In this document: piece after piece, positions 42,469 through 55,504 of the stretch
Layout: the number at the start of each line of letters is the position of its first letter
Numbering within the stretch: position 1 is the stretch's first letter
Assembly (NCBI GenBank): GCA_032209605.1
Contig: JASFXZ010000014.1
Location: 6,220,912 to 6,284,911 of the forward strand
Source: Mactromeris polynyma
Taxonomy: Eukaryota > Mollusca > Bivalvia > Venerida > Mactridae
DNA length: 64,000 nt
Direction: 5' to 3'
Position numbers and translations under genes: made by a program
The notes under the pieces: model-generated
Databases searched by the model: none
Told to the model about the DNA's origin: nothing
Seen by the model: the letters and a program-made list of their open reading frames with translations, nothing else

Positions 42469-43345
42469 CCTAGTGGATGTTACATGTTTAGATTTCCAAG
42501 GAATGCTGCAATGAAATGAAAACAATCTGGATGCATCTCAATGCAATATTGTATTAATCTAAATATTTACCACACACAACTGTAAGCAGAACTAGTGCAG
42601 CAAGGTCACTTCACCTGTGGTTAAATTCAGTTGGCTCAGTGCATGCTTCTGTAACGTTTGGTTAAGTACTGTTGGGTTTAATAATCAACAGCTTTGGTCA
42701 TTTAAAGGTGTTGTCAGTCTATACACGTTCTACCCGGTCTCCATAACAAGTGCATTCCTTAGTGTCACTGCAAGCGACAGATATCTTTCCAATTTAAGTC
42801 AGCAGTGGGAGGCGAATGACCTCGGAAAAATTCTTTGATCAAATCACCATTATGTCTGTAGCTTCATACATGTAAGAATGAAGAGTAGTGTGCATTGTGC
42901 GTCTGACTGTTAACAGATAAATTATTTTCAGATAGATACTGATATGCAGCATTCGCAAGACATAAAATGCCAGGTTATCGCTATCATGTCTAATCGATCG
43001 CACATAGAAGAGCGTACTCGGGTTCAGACTGCGTTTAAAATATATATATACTAGCGGAAAAAAGAAACTGTGCATGTCTAAAATGTTCATATATCCTTCA
43101 ATTTTATAAATTAAAGCTTGAAACTTTACACAGGTAAGTTGTGTATCCCTCTCGGTCATTTACACTGGCCAGTGCATGAGTTGCACGGGTAGTTTGCCTG
43201 TCAGGCTAACGTCTTCTTTTTCACGTTTTTTTCGTGCAGCAGTCAATTGCAAACACGTTTGTCGCATAAACCTGTGTTAAAACATAGTGTTGTTACATGT
43301 AAGACACAAAATCAGGATAATTTTGAAAAACGTCGTTGATACGCC

Positions 43346-45092
43346 ATGCCAAGGTTGAATGAAACTGACAGATGCCGCACCGTAGGCATGATTGAAGCTG
43401 GTGTACGTCATACTGACGTTGCCAGACAATTTGGCGTTCACCGAAATACTGCAGACGCCTTGTGGAGACGGTACTAACAGTTTGGGGCAACCAGAGACCG
43501 GCCTCGATCAGGACGTCCACGCGTAACGTCTATTCGCCAGGATACGTACATCCGGGTGGTTCATCTCCGTGACCGACTCAGAACTGCTTCTTTGACGGCT
43601 AGAAGTATTCCTGGCCTTAGAAGAATCAGTCCCCGAACGGTACGTAATCGATTGCGTAATGGGGCCGTCACACCATAACGTTCTGGTCAGCGTTCTATGA
43701 ACGTTCTAAGAATGTTTAATCGTTCAATTTTCGAGCGTTCTAGGGTGAGATGGACACATCTGGCGTGTGACTAACGTGTGACTAACGCATGAGGAGCGTG
43801 TACCAGCGACCAAGTAAGACACCCCTGAAAACTATTAGCGTGTGCTGACGTGTCACTGGCGCGCGACGAACGATTAGTCAACGTTAGACGAGCGTGTTGA
43901 GCGTGTGACTAACGTGTGACTAACGACAGACTAGCGTGTTGCTGGCGTGTGGGTTTCATGTGCGCTAGGGGTCCGTTCAGTGGTCGTTGACAGGTCGCCA
44001 GTGAGTCATTTACTTCAAAGCAAAGATTGTGAACGATTAATAACAACCAAGTAACGCTAGGTTAACGACTGACTAACAATAGCCGAACGCGTGCAACGTT
44101 CGGCGAACGTTAGTACAACGTCCCACGAACGTTCTCCAGCGTTCTCCAGCGTTTAAAGTTAAACGTTGAAGAACGCTGGTCTCCATGAGAACTTTTGTGC
44201 ATGTTCAAAACATTATTTTCGGACCAGCGTTCTCCGCCGATCACCGACGATCACCGACGATTACCGTCGATTACCAGCGTTCACCAGCGTTCACACAACG
44301 CTCTTCTGGCGCTATAACAGCGACCACGGACGATTACCAACGTTTCCTCAAACGTCATAGAACGCTGACCTGAACGTTATGGTGTGACGGCCCCATGAAC
44401 GAGGCATACGTCCACGACGACCTGCCATACGTCCTGTTCTGCAACAACGTCATCGTGTAGCACGTTTTGCCTGGTGTAGAAGACACATACACTTCACGCA
44501 ACAGGACTGGGCACGTATTCTTTTCACGGATGAGTCCAGGTTCCATCTCGACAGCAGCGACGGCCGTTCTAGAGTGTACCGTCGTGTTGGTGAACGTTTC
44601 CATGACAGTTGTGTGATTGAACGACGTCCATTCGGCGCAGGTAGTGTCATGGTGTGGGGTGGCATCTCATCCCGTGGTAGAACATCACTTGTGGTTGTAG
44701 ACGGCACACTTACAGGCATCAGATATCGTGACGAAATCATACGGCCTCACGTCCTTCCATTTGTGCAGCAACGTAACGCCACGCTGCAACAGGATAACGC
44801 TCGCCCGCACGTCGCGCGGGTCGTCACCGACTTTTTGACACAGAACAATGTGAATGTGCTGCCCTGGCCTGCAATATCACCGGATTTGTCGCCTATAGAA
44901 CACGTGTGGGATGAGATGCAGCGACGGTTACGTGGCCTCCAAAATCAGCCGTTGACGTTACCTGACCTATCACGTGCGCTTGTCAGAATCTGGAATGGTA
45001 TTCCCCAGGCATTTTTCAGAACACTTGTCACATCAATGCGGCGTCGTTGTCAAGCATGCATCGATTCCAATGGTGGACATACACGGTATTGA
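43346..45092 (+). pseudogene. Tc1-like transposase, broken by a stop and a nested insertion
   Basis: Starts MPRLNETDRCRTVGMIEAGV with a helix-turn-helix (DVARQFGVHRNT), then a stop codon at 43,475-43,477 followed in the same frame by a GRPR-type motif. At 43,664 the frame is cut by the nested element and resumes at 44,395. The DDE domain follows: first Asp in LFTDESRFH, second in QQDNARPHVA, Glu in SPIEHVWDEM, then the end at 45,092. All three catalytic acids are present. Two disruptions (one nonsense change and the insertion) make it inactive as it stands; no other frameshift noticed. Confidence 0.93.
43664..44394. mobile_element. 731-bp nested non-autonomous DNA element
   Basis: Terminal inverted repeats of about 38-40 bp starting ggggccgtcacaccataacg, one or two mismatches. 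Flanked by a 3-bp duplication, ATG. The interior is built from repeated words such as gtgtgactaacg, gaacgttc and gcgttctccagcg and has no transposase. The GC content is higher than its surroundings. Class uncertain: 3-bp target and GGG ends fit PIF/Harbinger loosely. Confidence 0.93.
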
Positions 45093-45344
45093 TGAGCTGA
45101 ACTTTGTTTAGAGAACGTCTCTGAAAACTGATCTCTATCTACGACGCAGCTGATTCAATAACCATATCAATTGAGCTGGTGTTAAATAAAGGTAAGATAA
45201 AACCGTTGAAATTTTTATTACGATTCCTTACATACCTCCTAAGTTATAGCATATTATACACATGCACAGTTTCTTTTTTCCGCTAGTATATAAATCGATC
45301 GCAAATGATGTTGTTGTTGTTCTTTATTGCTATTTATAGTAGAT

Positions 45345-45458
45345 ATGGTCTCGTTATGCGCGACTACGAAAATTATCGTTGTCATCTCTCTATGTATATC
45401 TCACTGTGTGCTTGGAAAATTAATTGGAAAATACCCACCACAGCAAGATAACTCATAA
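45345..45458 (+). pseudogene. small secreted protein ORF, copy 2 (truncated)
   Basis: Same signal-peptide start as 30,312 with one Ser to Cys change. A 4-bp insertion (ctca) after the Asn-Asp region causes a TAA, giving 37 residues. Without splicing it could still be a minute secreted peptide; more likely a decayed copy. The exon 2 acceptor is intact at ~45,687. Confidence 0.4.
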
Positions 45459-46043
45459 CCTATGGTAAGCTAGTGTTATTTTAACTTCGTGTCTGGACAT
45501 ACTGATTTTATTCTAATTCAGAGCTGATATTATTTATTTGGTCATTTTATAATTACATATCCACAAACGTTACATAACCGGTCTGATATCTTTGTATTTC
45601 ATTTGTTTACCATCGTGACAAACATGTCACTTGTTTTACAATCTTAAGGTTCTACTATTATTAATGACCATTTTTCATTATTTAGGTTTGAAGATCTAGC
45701 ATTTCTAGAACAAGTCGGATTGAAGATCGCTTGGATAAAAATGTTTACTATTTTTTCAATACGTTTTTATTCTTTTTCGCATTTCTGTCTTATGTTTTTG
45801 TTTTATTCCATATTCCATGCAAACCATCTGACATATTTATACACACTTTGCTATTTTAAAACTGTTTAGTTACAAAACGGAAGTATGCAACGAGTTGCCA
45901 GCTTGGCTACAAAGACAACTGGTACCGTCCCACAGCACCTTCTGTGCTTTGATTTTATATTTTTGTCATTCCTTTTTGCATACCTAATTATTCAAGTGTC
46001 ATTGATTGCAATAAATAAGAACATATTTAGAAGAAACATAATA

Positions 46044-48237
46044 TTTATTTCATGAAGTCCGCAACTTTACCATCTTGAGCAAATACATATTTGGTCGTAA
46101 CAATGTTTAAGAGCGTTGGCAATACAAGTATACGAATGCGCAATGCAGTCTGCCACAGTTGTACAAACTGAAAATACATAAATGCATTGCATTTTAGCTT
46201 GATATGTAGTAAAACCAAAATTGAACCTCATGCACCGCACAGTCATGTGCGAGAGATAAGTTATCAGTTGATGGCGTACAACTAATCGGGGAATGTCGTA
46301 AGTTAGTAAGTTACTAGTATACAGAAACAATCTTTTGAAAAGGCAGAAATAATGATTGGGTTAACTGACTAGCTGTTAAAAAACTTATTATTTCATCCCC
46401 AAAAACTGCTATATTTCTGCAATTTCTATATACATTTTTGGAATGGTAAGGTCGGACGTTTAATAAGCTTATATGAGCACGAGGTGGAACACATGATGAG
46501 CTTTGAGATCGCCCTGTGTCCGTCGTCCAAAGTTGGCGTGTTAACCATCCATGGGTTATCTCGAGTAAAAACGATGTCACTATGTCAAACCAGGCAAAGA
46601 TCTTAATAACACTCTAGAGGCATTTGCATGAGCTGTACACACAATATTCATGACACGAGAAAGTCTCACTACTAGGAGCAAAAACATCAATATATTACCA
46701 GAGACAGTATCAGTCATTTTGTTGCAACACTAAGTTCTTATAATAACTAAGTTATATAATTTGAAAAATTGACTGAAGTCTCAGCAATAAGCGTTTTTGT
46801 TTTTGCTCACAGCTTTTGCGCAAAAATGCATGTTGTAAACTGTCTCACATAAACAGGCTTCAGTGATAGTATCGTGGAGAATGTGTGGGCTGCTCTACTC
46901 GGAGGATGTGAGTTGGAAGTTAAGTTTATAATCAAGACTGGCTCTTAAGATACCAGCAAAGCTGTTCCAAGTCATAGACTAGCTTGTAATTTGTAGAAGC
47001 ATTTTAAAACTTTTACCACCGCAAAGCTTGAATATTTTTTTATTTTAATACATGCATATTAAACGTCTGTCCTTTATGAATAAACAAAACAAAGTTTGCA
47101 CTTGTTATTGCTGTCTTTTCGTCATAAGTATCTTGTCTCAAAAGTGTTTTCAAATTTTTAACTTACTTAGATCTAAAACTGCGCATGTGCAAAGACCTCC
47201 GTTGCTCATAATTCCTGCACCTGTTGGATGTTGGCAAATAACGGTATATCCACTGGAGCAAGTAGTCGAAGTACAGTCGGAGTTAGATGTACATACCTCA
47301 CACCTTACACATACGACTGAAATTACAATTAGCAAGTGAGATTATTACGAAAGTCAAGTGATTAATTAACGAGAGAATTGTGTGGTAGGTCTAGAACGTT
47401 CAGATACGTTTCTTCGTGAGATTATTTACTTACACCAGCTACAAAATTACATTAATCACTCTCGATCACTTCATTCTTGATAACTAACCAGTTCTTACTT
47501 CAAACTAAGGGATTTATATATCGCTGTAGAACTCTCCCACTATCGGAACCACAAATACACGTTAAAATAAAGATACCATTCACATAAAACAACGTCAACT
47601 TAACAACTACCCTAACAGAGCTACAACCGTTAGAAAATCTCCTTCAACATTGATATACTCTCCACATACGGACAACATCGTCCCTGCAACACGACCACAG
47701 CAACAAGAACAGCCCCACCACAACATATACCATTTCGTTACACAACGTCCACATCCTTTATTAAAACACCCTCTGCTTCGCAAGACCCTCCGCGCTACAA
47801 TATCCTCCGTACAACAGCGCATTTCGACAAACCCGCACTCTTAACATGACAATACTGATCAAGCAACAACTCTCTCTACAGCTTCCATAAAACCTTAACC
47901 GCACAAACACTATCTACGCAGATTCCTCCACCCGGTATACAGCATTCATGTAACAACACCCTGGACTGACTCGAAAACACCCTCCACTCAATCGACAACC
48001 CCCTCCATTCGACGAATGAACATGGAATGAACACCATTAACTAGACAACACCATTCACACTGTCGCGCATTTTGAATACTTTAAATTAATAGTAACATTA
48101 TATGTCGCGTCATTGAAAGTGTTGAACTTAACAAACGTATTACCAACGACCGTAAATAATGCAAGCAGCAACAGAAGTTTCATCTTAAATGGATTTCTAT
48201 GTTTCACCAAATTGAAATCTACTTCTCAAATTATATA
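46044..48237 (-). CDS. secreted cysteine-rich two-domain peptide, copy 2 (CRP2)
   Basis: Exons 48,183-48,144, 47,316-47,167 and 46,167-46,067 with the same splice sites and phases as CRP1; AATAAA at 46,049-46,044 and TATATAA at 48,237-48,231. All 14 cysteines are kept. Relative to CRP1, exon 2 differs at 11 bases (7 residues, among them Trp to Arg in the first Cys pair) and exon 3 at 9 bases, every one of which changes a residue (9 of 9, counting the split codon). Adjacent intron sequence is far more alike. Complete and apparently functional. The most divergent member of the family. Confidence 0.8.
48231..48237 (-). promoter_or_regulatory. TATA box of CRP2
   Basis: TATATAA on minus, 48 nt before the start codon, as in CRP1. 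Confidence 0.75.
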
Positions 48238-48401
48238 GCAATTAATCACGTGGTCCATTTTCTTGCAAAAAGTTTTATCTTTTGTGAATGTAGGTGAATG
48301 GTGCTAAACATGTGCACTTTGAAATGAACACGTAGCCAAGTCTGCTTGTTGGCCCTAAATATATTTCGTTTCAAAATCATAGTAAGAAACAGAACTAATT
48401 C

Positions 48402-48622
48402 CAGTATTTACCATTCACCCAAAGACGTCCACACACTTGAGTGTCTACCACAAACTCAAAGACGTCCACATTACCCAGTGTCTATTACACACTGAAAGAC
48501 GTCTACACACTTCAATGTATACTACTCACCCAAAGACGTCCACCAATTCTATTGTCTACCACATACTCAAAAACTTCCATACATTCCAGTGTCTGCCACA
48601 CTTTCAAGGACGTCCATACTTT
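48402..48622. repeat. ~36-bp VNTR upstream of CRP2, about 6 copies
   Basis: Same unit as 33,479-33,600 (ctcaaagacgtccaca with cagtgtctaccacaca) but expanded. Confidence 0.85.
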
Positions 48623-49430
48623 CTCGGATATCGTGTAAATCATAAGCCTAAGGCTAGCTACAACAATACTATGCACCATCGGCATCACGGGATCATGACT
48701 CTGTCAATGAAGAAAACAAATCAGCTTTGTGGGTCAATACTACCGAGTCTTGTCGTCGTACTGAAAGCACGAGCTTCACGATTTCCGACGAGACTCGCTT
48801 TTCAAGCCAATTAAGCAGGAGACAATCTAAGTCAATCTAGATTTTACTGATAGTCTTGATAGAGACGGTTTTATTGTTTTACTTTCATCCTAGAAAACTT
48901 TTTTATCAGAGAAAATCCGGAGGCATTGGTTTTACGACAAATCCACAATTTCAAATTACGTTGATGTCTTACATTGTTTCACAGAATACGATCTTAGATC
49001 TGTAGATAAGAAAATCACTAAATTCTCGATTTTTCACTCCATTCATGTACTATTCCCATGTCTCCTTTTAATGGCTTGATGTTTCATGTACTATTCTAAT
49101 GCCTCCTATCAATGGCTTGGTATTTCATATACAGTTGTATCACCTCAATCAATGGCATGATGGTGCTTGCATCATCAGCAATGGTATTATCTGATATTTA
49201 TTAAATATTCAAGTTTGTAATCGTCACATAGAATGCAAAATCATTGCAATGTATGATAGTTGTTATGCAATAGGGAGAATGTCAAATTATCAAACTTTCC
49301 ATCCCAGTAACTGTATTGTGCTTAGATTTCGTGAGTTTTATTAGCTAAGAGGATTTTTAGAATGTATATTATGTTGTTTTACATATAACTCTAGCATCTC
49401 TATTAATGGCTTGATGTTTGATGTTTTGTA

Positions 49431-50360
49431 CAGTAGGACCCCGTTGGCTAGAACTCGGTTGCCTCGAACACCCCTGTTGACTTGAATTGATTATGAAGTC
49501 CCAATTGATTTTCTTATATAATCTATATTGTTCGACCACTATCATACAGACATTGCATAATTAAATCAACACATGCTGCAATTTTCTAGTCCTTTCATTT
49601 TAGCCACAATACATACAATGTATATCATCATAAAGAATTAAAGTACATCATTATGATATACACAAAGTGCTTTCATTTTAGACACGATGATTTAGGGAAC
49701 GTGACATTGAATGTATAAACATGAAGAAAGATAACTTCTTCCGCATAAGAACCATGTGCGTATAAATAAACGCCTAACGTAGAAACGATTGGTCAGGTTA
49801 GAGATAAAATTTCATTTGCATGAAATGTAAAAACACTCCGGAAAACTGTTCCTCTCGAATCTACGTGTATGTTCTTAACTACACAACAAAGTGAACGGTA
49901 TGTATAAAATCACATATAATCACAAAATATCAACTCACCTATATTCAATAGGTCTACTATCAATAGATTGACATTGACAATATCATTCAAAATTGAACCA
50001 ACATTCGAATTTGAATAAAAAATAAGTAGATAGGTGCGTCTCTATCGAAGTCGTACTCTGCCCTGCGTTCAGTTACGGCTATCAGTGGCGAACGTTTTGT
50101 ATTTTATCCCTTGCCCACCATAGCACATTGGCTGCACACGGGAACCAAATTGCAAAACGTTACGAAACGATAGGGCTGATAGCCGTAACTGAACGCAGGG
50201 CTGAACTGATCTACCCCGTGCTAGATTCCCGCCTAAACCTGTTTGACCACTCACGAATCACGTGACCCTACGCACCAGTGATTCGTCCAATATTACACAT
50301 AATTTCTTTGTTCGGTTAAGACATACGTTCTGTGGCTATACTCCGTAACGCTCAGAACTT
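49431..50360 (+). mobile_element. one-ended Tigger-like fragment, unit 3 copy
   Basis: Matches 34,399-35,000 but is longer: about 200 bp more at 49,840-50,033 and the 140-bp MITE at 50,061. So unit 2 may be a deleted version of this. Confidence 0.6.
50061..50200. mobile_element. 140-bp MITE with CTG target duplication
   Basis: Perfect inverted ends ccctgcgttcagttacggct; CTG on both sides. Unit 2 at ~34,850 shows the empty site gtcgtactctgaactgatc with a single CTG. Non-coding. Confidence 0.92.
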
Positions 50361-51235
50361 AAAATTCATGTGTCAGCAACAGTTAGATTGTTAACTCTGT
50401 AGATGTCAAATCTTTTACCTGATCTGCATGAACCTTGGTCAAACTGATTGTCTCAATGATATCTAGGTTCAAGTTTGAAACTGGGTTGTTTTTGTCAAAA
50501 ACTTTGTTAACACTATAGGGGTCTCATTTTTTGGTATCCCCCTGTGTCCGTCGTCGTCGTCCGTTGTCTACAATTAAGATTGTTAACACTCTAGAGGTAA
50601 GCTCTTTTACCTGATCTGCATGAAACTTGGTCAGAATAATTGTCTAAATAAATTACAGGCCAAGTTTGAAACTGTGTCATCTGGAGTCAAAATGTAGGTC
50701 ACTAGGTCAAATTATAGTAAAACCTTGTTTACACTCCAGAGGTCACATTTTTCACTAGATTTATATGAGACATGGTCAGAATGTTTGACTCAATGAAATC
50801 TAGTCCAATATCGAACCTGGGTCATCTGGGTTAAACAACTAGGTCACTATGTCCAATTATAGTAAAACCTTGTTAACACTCCAGAGGTCACAGTTTTTAC
50901 TTGATTTATATGAGACTTGGTCGAAATGTTTGCCTTAATAAGATCTTGGTCAAGATTGAAACTGGGTCATCTGAGGTCAAAAACTAGGTCACTGAGTCAA
51001 ATGATCGAAAATCCTTGTGGATTCTCGGGAATCTGCATTTTCTACCAGACCTACATAAAACTTGATCATAATGTTTGTCTTAATAAAATGCAAGTCCAGT
51101 GTGGTACTGGTTCAGGTTGGGTAAAAAAGATGGTCACAAGGTCAAATCATTGAAAATCCTTTTTGGACTCTCTTGAAGCCAACATGGCAATGTACACAGG
51201 TGAGTGATATAAGGCCACCATGGCCCTCTTGTTTG
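50360..51235 (+). repeat. bivalve-type interspersed repeat, unit 3 copy
   Basis: Duplicate of 23,600-24,605; same 3' signature at 51,195-51,232. Confidence 0.7.
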
Positions 51236-51529
51236 ACTTTATCTCTATAAGATAGGGTAAAAATGTTTGTCTCAATTAAATCTTGGTCAAGTTTGAAATT
51301 GGGTCATCTGAGTAGCTAGTTAACATGGTCAAATCGTAGAAAATCCATGTGAACTTCCTAGAGGATCTTATCCATTTATAACATCATTACACTTATTTAG
51401 TTCAATGTGTATGTTCATCAGCCTACATACAGCCATATTAAATCTAACTTGGTCTAAGTTACAGAGTAAATGTACATTTTAATCAACTTGACACAGTTAT
51501 TTATTGATCCTATATTTCTTTTGTTGTAG

Positions 51530-52645
51530 ACAATGAAAGTAGCTAGGAAAATATGCGAGACTAGCAAGTCAGTTGTGGCTATGGGAAAAAGAACATTTTA
51601 TCGGCAAATAGCTTTGGACAGGAAACAAGTTTATCAGTAAGATAACCTTACATATGTTCTATAGGTGCATGAACTAACTACATGTAATAGTTAAGGAGAT
51701 AATTTAATGATAAGGTGATATTTAAACAAACATTGTGCCAGTTTGTGCCAAGTTGTAAAATTTGCAGACATTGAATCATTCGCACCTGTTCACATCATTC
51801 GCACCTGTTTACATCATTCGCACCTGTTTACATCATTCGCACCTGTTCACAATTAACTATAGACCCACCAAGTTTGTGATACTTTAATATGAAGGAGACT
51901 TTGAGCTTTGTTTGTTTTCAGAGAACTTCACTGTTTGTGATGACAAAACTCTGCCATCACAAATAATATTTCGCTTGAGCCTACTTGGAATGAGCTAAAC
52001 ATAGTCGCCACGATGGCGATTTTCAAATAACTTGGCACAAAGGTGCACCATAATGAAATGGTGTATGCATGTAAGACCAAGGTCAAAGGTAAAAACTGTG
52101 TATAATAGATATGCACTGTAAAGCATTATATAACCCTATTCTCTTCATCACTTTACAATTAGCTGGTTCGACATATGCCCTTGGGCTACTACTTTTCAAA
52201 TATCTGTTATTACATGACATTTTGTGAATGCAGTGATTAATGTACTTCTACGGGAGATACAGCACTGCAAGGAGCAACCACATATCCAGTTATATGTCAA
52301 TGGCGCCATACACTCACAATGTTTAATGTCTTGATATTCAGATTAACAGAGCAAGTGATGGTTGAAAATTTGTCAATCACAGATGGTCAGGAGGGAATAC
52401 GAGCATTTGTTGAAAAACGGAAGCCCGTCTGGAGTCATGATGATGGAAAAAGTTCATTAAAAAACATTGGATGCACCAGACTGACAAAACCTTGCACAAT
52501 ATTTATGCCAATCAATATTAATATTCTATACAGAATGGAGGGAGACCCATTGTTTGAATCTTGGCAGCTGGTTTTTGTATCCAATATTGTTATTCAGTTC
52601 TGTGAGGGGAATTTTACTGTGCAGTATTTAATGTTAATTATTTGA
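51530..52645 (+). pseudogene. ECHDC3: duplicated ECHDC3 exons g and h, unit 3, altered end
   Basis: Exon g copy 51,530-51,636 (one Ala to Val change, splice sites intact) and exon h copy from 52,342. In exon h one extra G after GATGATG shifts the frame just past the conserved KRKPVWSHD end, so the reading frame runs on to 52,645, adding about 64 unrelated residues. No upstream exons in this unit. Relic, or at most an alternative last exon. Confidence 0.85.
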
Positions 52646-53699
52646 AATTATATCAACGACATGATAAAAAGTTGACTCTTGATTCATAGTCTTCCAGTGT
52701 CTTTGTAAGGATTTCATGTAGACATATTTCTCGCTGTATCAACTAAACTATCACAGTTGTGCTCGCTTTTTCGACAAAGGGGACCAGTACGTTGAGGAGA
52801 TGATGTAAAATGGCCTGTTTTGGCCTAAAACAGACATACAAGCCAAAACAAATGATACCACATGATATTACTGACAAGGGGTATAACTCCAAAATACATT
52901 TTCCGACCAAAGTTCTTGTGATTGGCTGTTAGATTTTTAATGTTGAATCAACTTCAAAAGTGCCTGCTCGCAGATAATACAATACACTTCCAACAAACAA
53001 TAACACTTTAACAGTTTACCTCATAAAAATTCGATAAATCCACAGTTTTGTTTACTCCATCCAGAAGTTGCAACATCAAATGACGCCTGTTAGTGTGTTG
53101 ATTCCTTGCGAATAATTTTTTCTAGATATTTACAGATATCAATGCGCTTAAAAAGGTTGTGCCAGAGTGACATATTGTAGGAGTTTAGATGCTGTACAAT
53201 GTAAGGATATGGACTGAAACACAGTAGTGTAGCAGTCTGGTTGTTACATAACTCCAGCTACTAACACAGTGAACTTAAGTGACCTCACCTGGTCCAGATG
53301 GAATATAGTCAATCAAATTTCTCATCAATGAAACGCTTTGTCCGTAAATTCCTCCGCAGAAATGAATAACAGTACGTGGTTCGTTGGATTTTAATGAAAC
53401 ATATATGACAATATGACTGATCAATGTCTATTTGGATTGTTTTGCTATTATTTTTTGATACACGTTTTAGATGTTACTCGAGGTATTGGATGATGTGTTA
53501 TACCCATTTAAAAGTCAAATTGTTAAACATGTATGTTGCCTACCTACTTTCACCTGTCATTGTATTATACCACATTGGACTGTTGTTTTCCCGGGGATAT
53601 GTGTGGGGAGGCATTGTCATATTTATAATCACTGTTCTGTATCGATGACTGTCTAAATACATTTAAGAACGACAAGCTTTTATTTTATATATATATATT

Positions 53700-54290
53700 T
53701 CACACATAGAAAAACACGTACCATAATTATATTGTAGGCCTATATATGGTCATCTTGCCAAAAGTGAATCTCACGATTCCGCAATATTAACGCATGCAGA
53801 AAACCACAGGGATACGGCTCATAAACGGACAAATAGGATTTTCGCAAAACAGACAAAGGACTTTTTATTCATATGTTTTATAGCAGGTTCTACATGTTGT
53901 GGTTATTACTGATTGTTTCATCATTAATGCATCCATCTATGTTGAATTAATTTGTTTCAATTGCGGTTACTTTGAGTTGAGGTTGAAATTTGTCAAAAAT
54001 CACCTAGACTAAAAGTACTTTCAGTACTTTAATTGATCATATTAGAAATTAATACGCGACTATTCGGGTAAACCAAAACTGACTCAAATAATCAAGATAA
54101 CCCGTTTATATCAAGATTCCCCTTCTACAATTGATATATCTCAGACAAATCAGTCACTATGCTCATTGAATCTATAATAAATCAGAGGAATGTACATGTA
54201 CTATTTTCTTGACACGAATGAATATAGTTGGCGGTACTTTGAATCAACTTCCGGTTGATACGATGATAGCAAAGAGACGCTAAAGCGCCT
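53700..54290 (+). other. unit 3-specific non-coding DNA
   Basis: Replaces the sequence found at this point in units 1 and 2. AT-rich; no ends or motif recognised. Confidence 0.45.
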
Positions 54291-54299
54291 CAAAATTAC

Positions 54300-54830
54300 G
54301 AGGGGTTTGGATTTCCAAAAATCCTCTTGTCGAAATGTTCTGACCCATTTTTGATATGTTTCATACAAATGTACTTTAGGTGACTGGCTACCAAGATTGT
54401 TCAAATTTTTCGGATTCATCAAAAACTATGACTACCAGGGGACTGTGCCCATTTTTCCTATATATATATAGTGGAAATTTTCTATACATGTCCAAATTGT
54501 GATACAACTTCACACAGATGGTCCTTAGGAATAGGTGACCCTCTACCAATATTGTACAAATTACATATACATGTATTTAGATTCATAAAAAAAATGGCGG
54601 TTAGGGCTAAGCCACCTTTGATATATGTATTATAGTTGGAACTTCAAAAATCTACTTGGCAAAAAATACAGGCCCAATTTCGATATAATTTCACTTGAAT
54701 GATCAGAAGGTGATCTTCTACAAAAAATGTTTAAATAATTTTTATTCATAAAAAACATTACTGCCAGGGGACGGAGCCACTTTTCCTACATATGTTTACA
54801 TGTTTTTCGATACAGATTTCGATATTTATG
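54300..54830 (+). repeat. copies of the 'aaaatggcggttaggg' interspersed repeat, unit 3
   Basis: Corresponds to 40,200-40,735 of unit 2. Confidence 0.6.
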
Positions 54831-55504
54831 TATATGTGGTGCATCGTGAGAAAATTAGGTTTAAGGACATCAGCGAACTGACGTCAGAAACGTCACATTT
54901 CGCCGTCATTATAATCATGTTTATATGCCTTGAAATTGGTGTGCATAATACTGTTATACCAATGTTTTGTATATTTCCCATTCATAAATGTGTGTCTCAA
55001 TGTGCTATACAATTATTGTTAATATGAAATAATGATAATGGTATATGAACAAAATTATTGGTTCTGTTAATCACGATCATCACATTTGATAGCGTGCCAA
55101 TTGCTTTGTAAGAATACACTCACAGTATTTAAAATGTACTTAAATCAGAACTTTTGGCAAAAAGATTTCTGATTCCTTTTTTTAAAGGCTCAAACATTAC
55201 GAAATGTAAAACAGTTAAAATTGAAAACAAGGTCCCTAGGTCGGGTTTCTCATGGCGCTTCTCATATGTACACCCTATAATATGTGTCATGATAGGATGA
55301 TATGCTTTCAATTATATCATGAGATTCTAATGTTTATATATTTTATGTGGAAAGTAAGCCAGGAGTTAGTAACCACCAGTATCATATGGCTATTGTATGA
55401 AAGTATTCATAATGTGAAGCAATGGGAAACTTTTAGATGTCTATTTGATAAACACACCAAATTCTGTATCCTTCGATTTATGTAGAGCATTTATTATAAA
55501 CAGA

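Larger units (their letters stand above)
43051..45286 (+). mobile_element. Tc1/mariner-type transposon with a nested element
   Basis: Perfect 27-bp inverted ends starting ctagcggaaaaaagaaactg, TA on both sides; units 1, 3 and 4 show the empty site (aaatatatatataaatcg). Total 2,236 bp; without the nested 731-bp element and one 3-bp duplication it would be about 1.5 kb, the normal size for Tc1-like elements. Present only in unit 2, so it inserted after the duplication or was lost elsewhere. Confidence 0.97.
34012..49042 (+). repeat. segmental duplication unit 2
   Basis: Direct copy of unit 1, about 15.0 kb. Carries ECHDC3 exons g and h but not f, small secreted ORF copy 2 and CRP2. It is longer because of the Tc1-like element (2.2 kb), a 520-bp MITE and ~1.3 kb of other DNA absent from unit 1. 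Confidence 0.92.
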
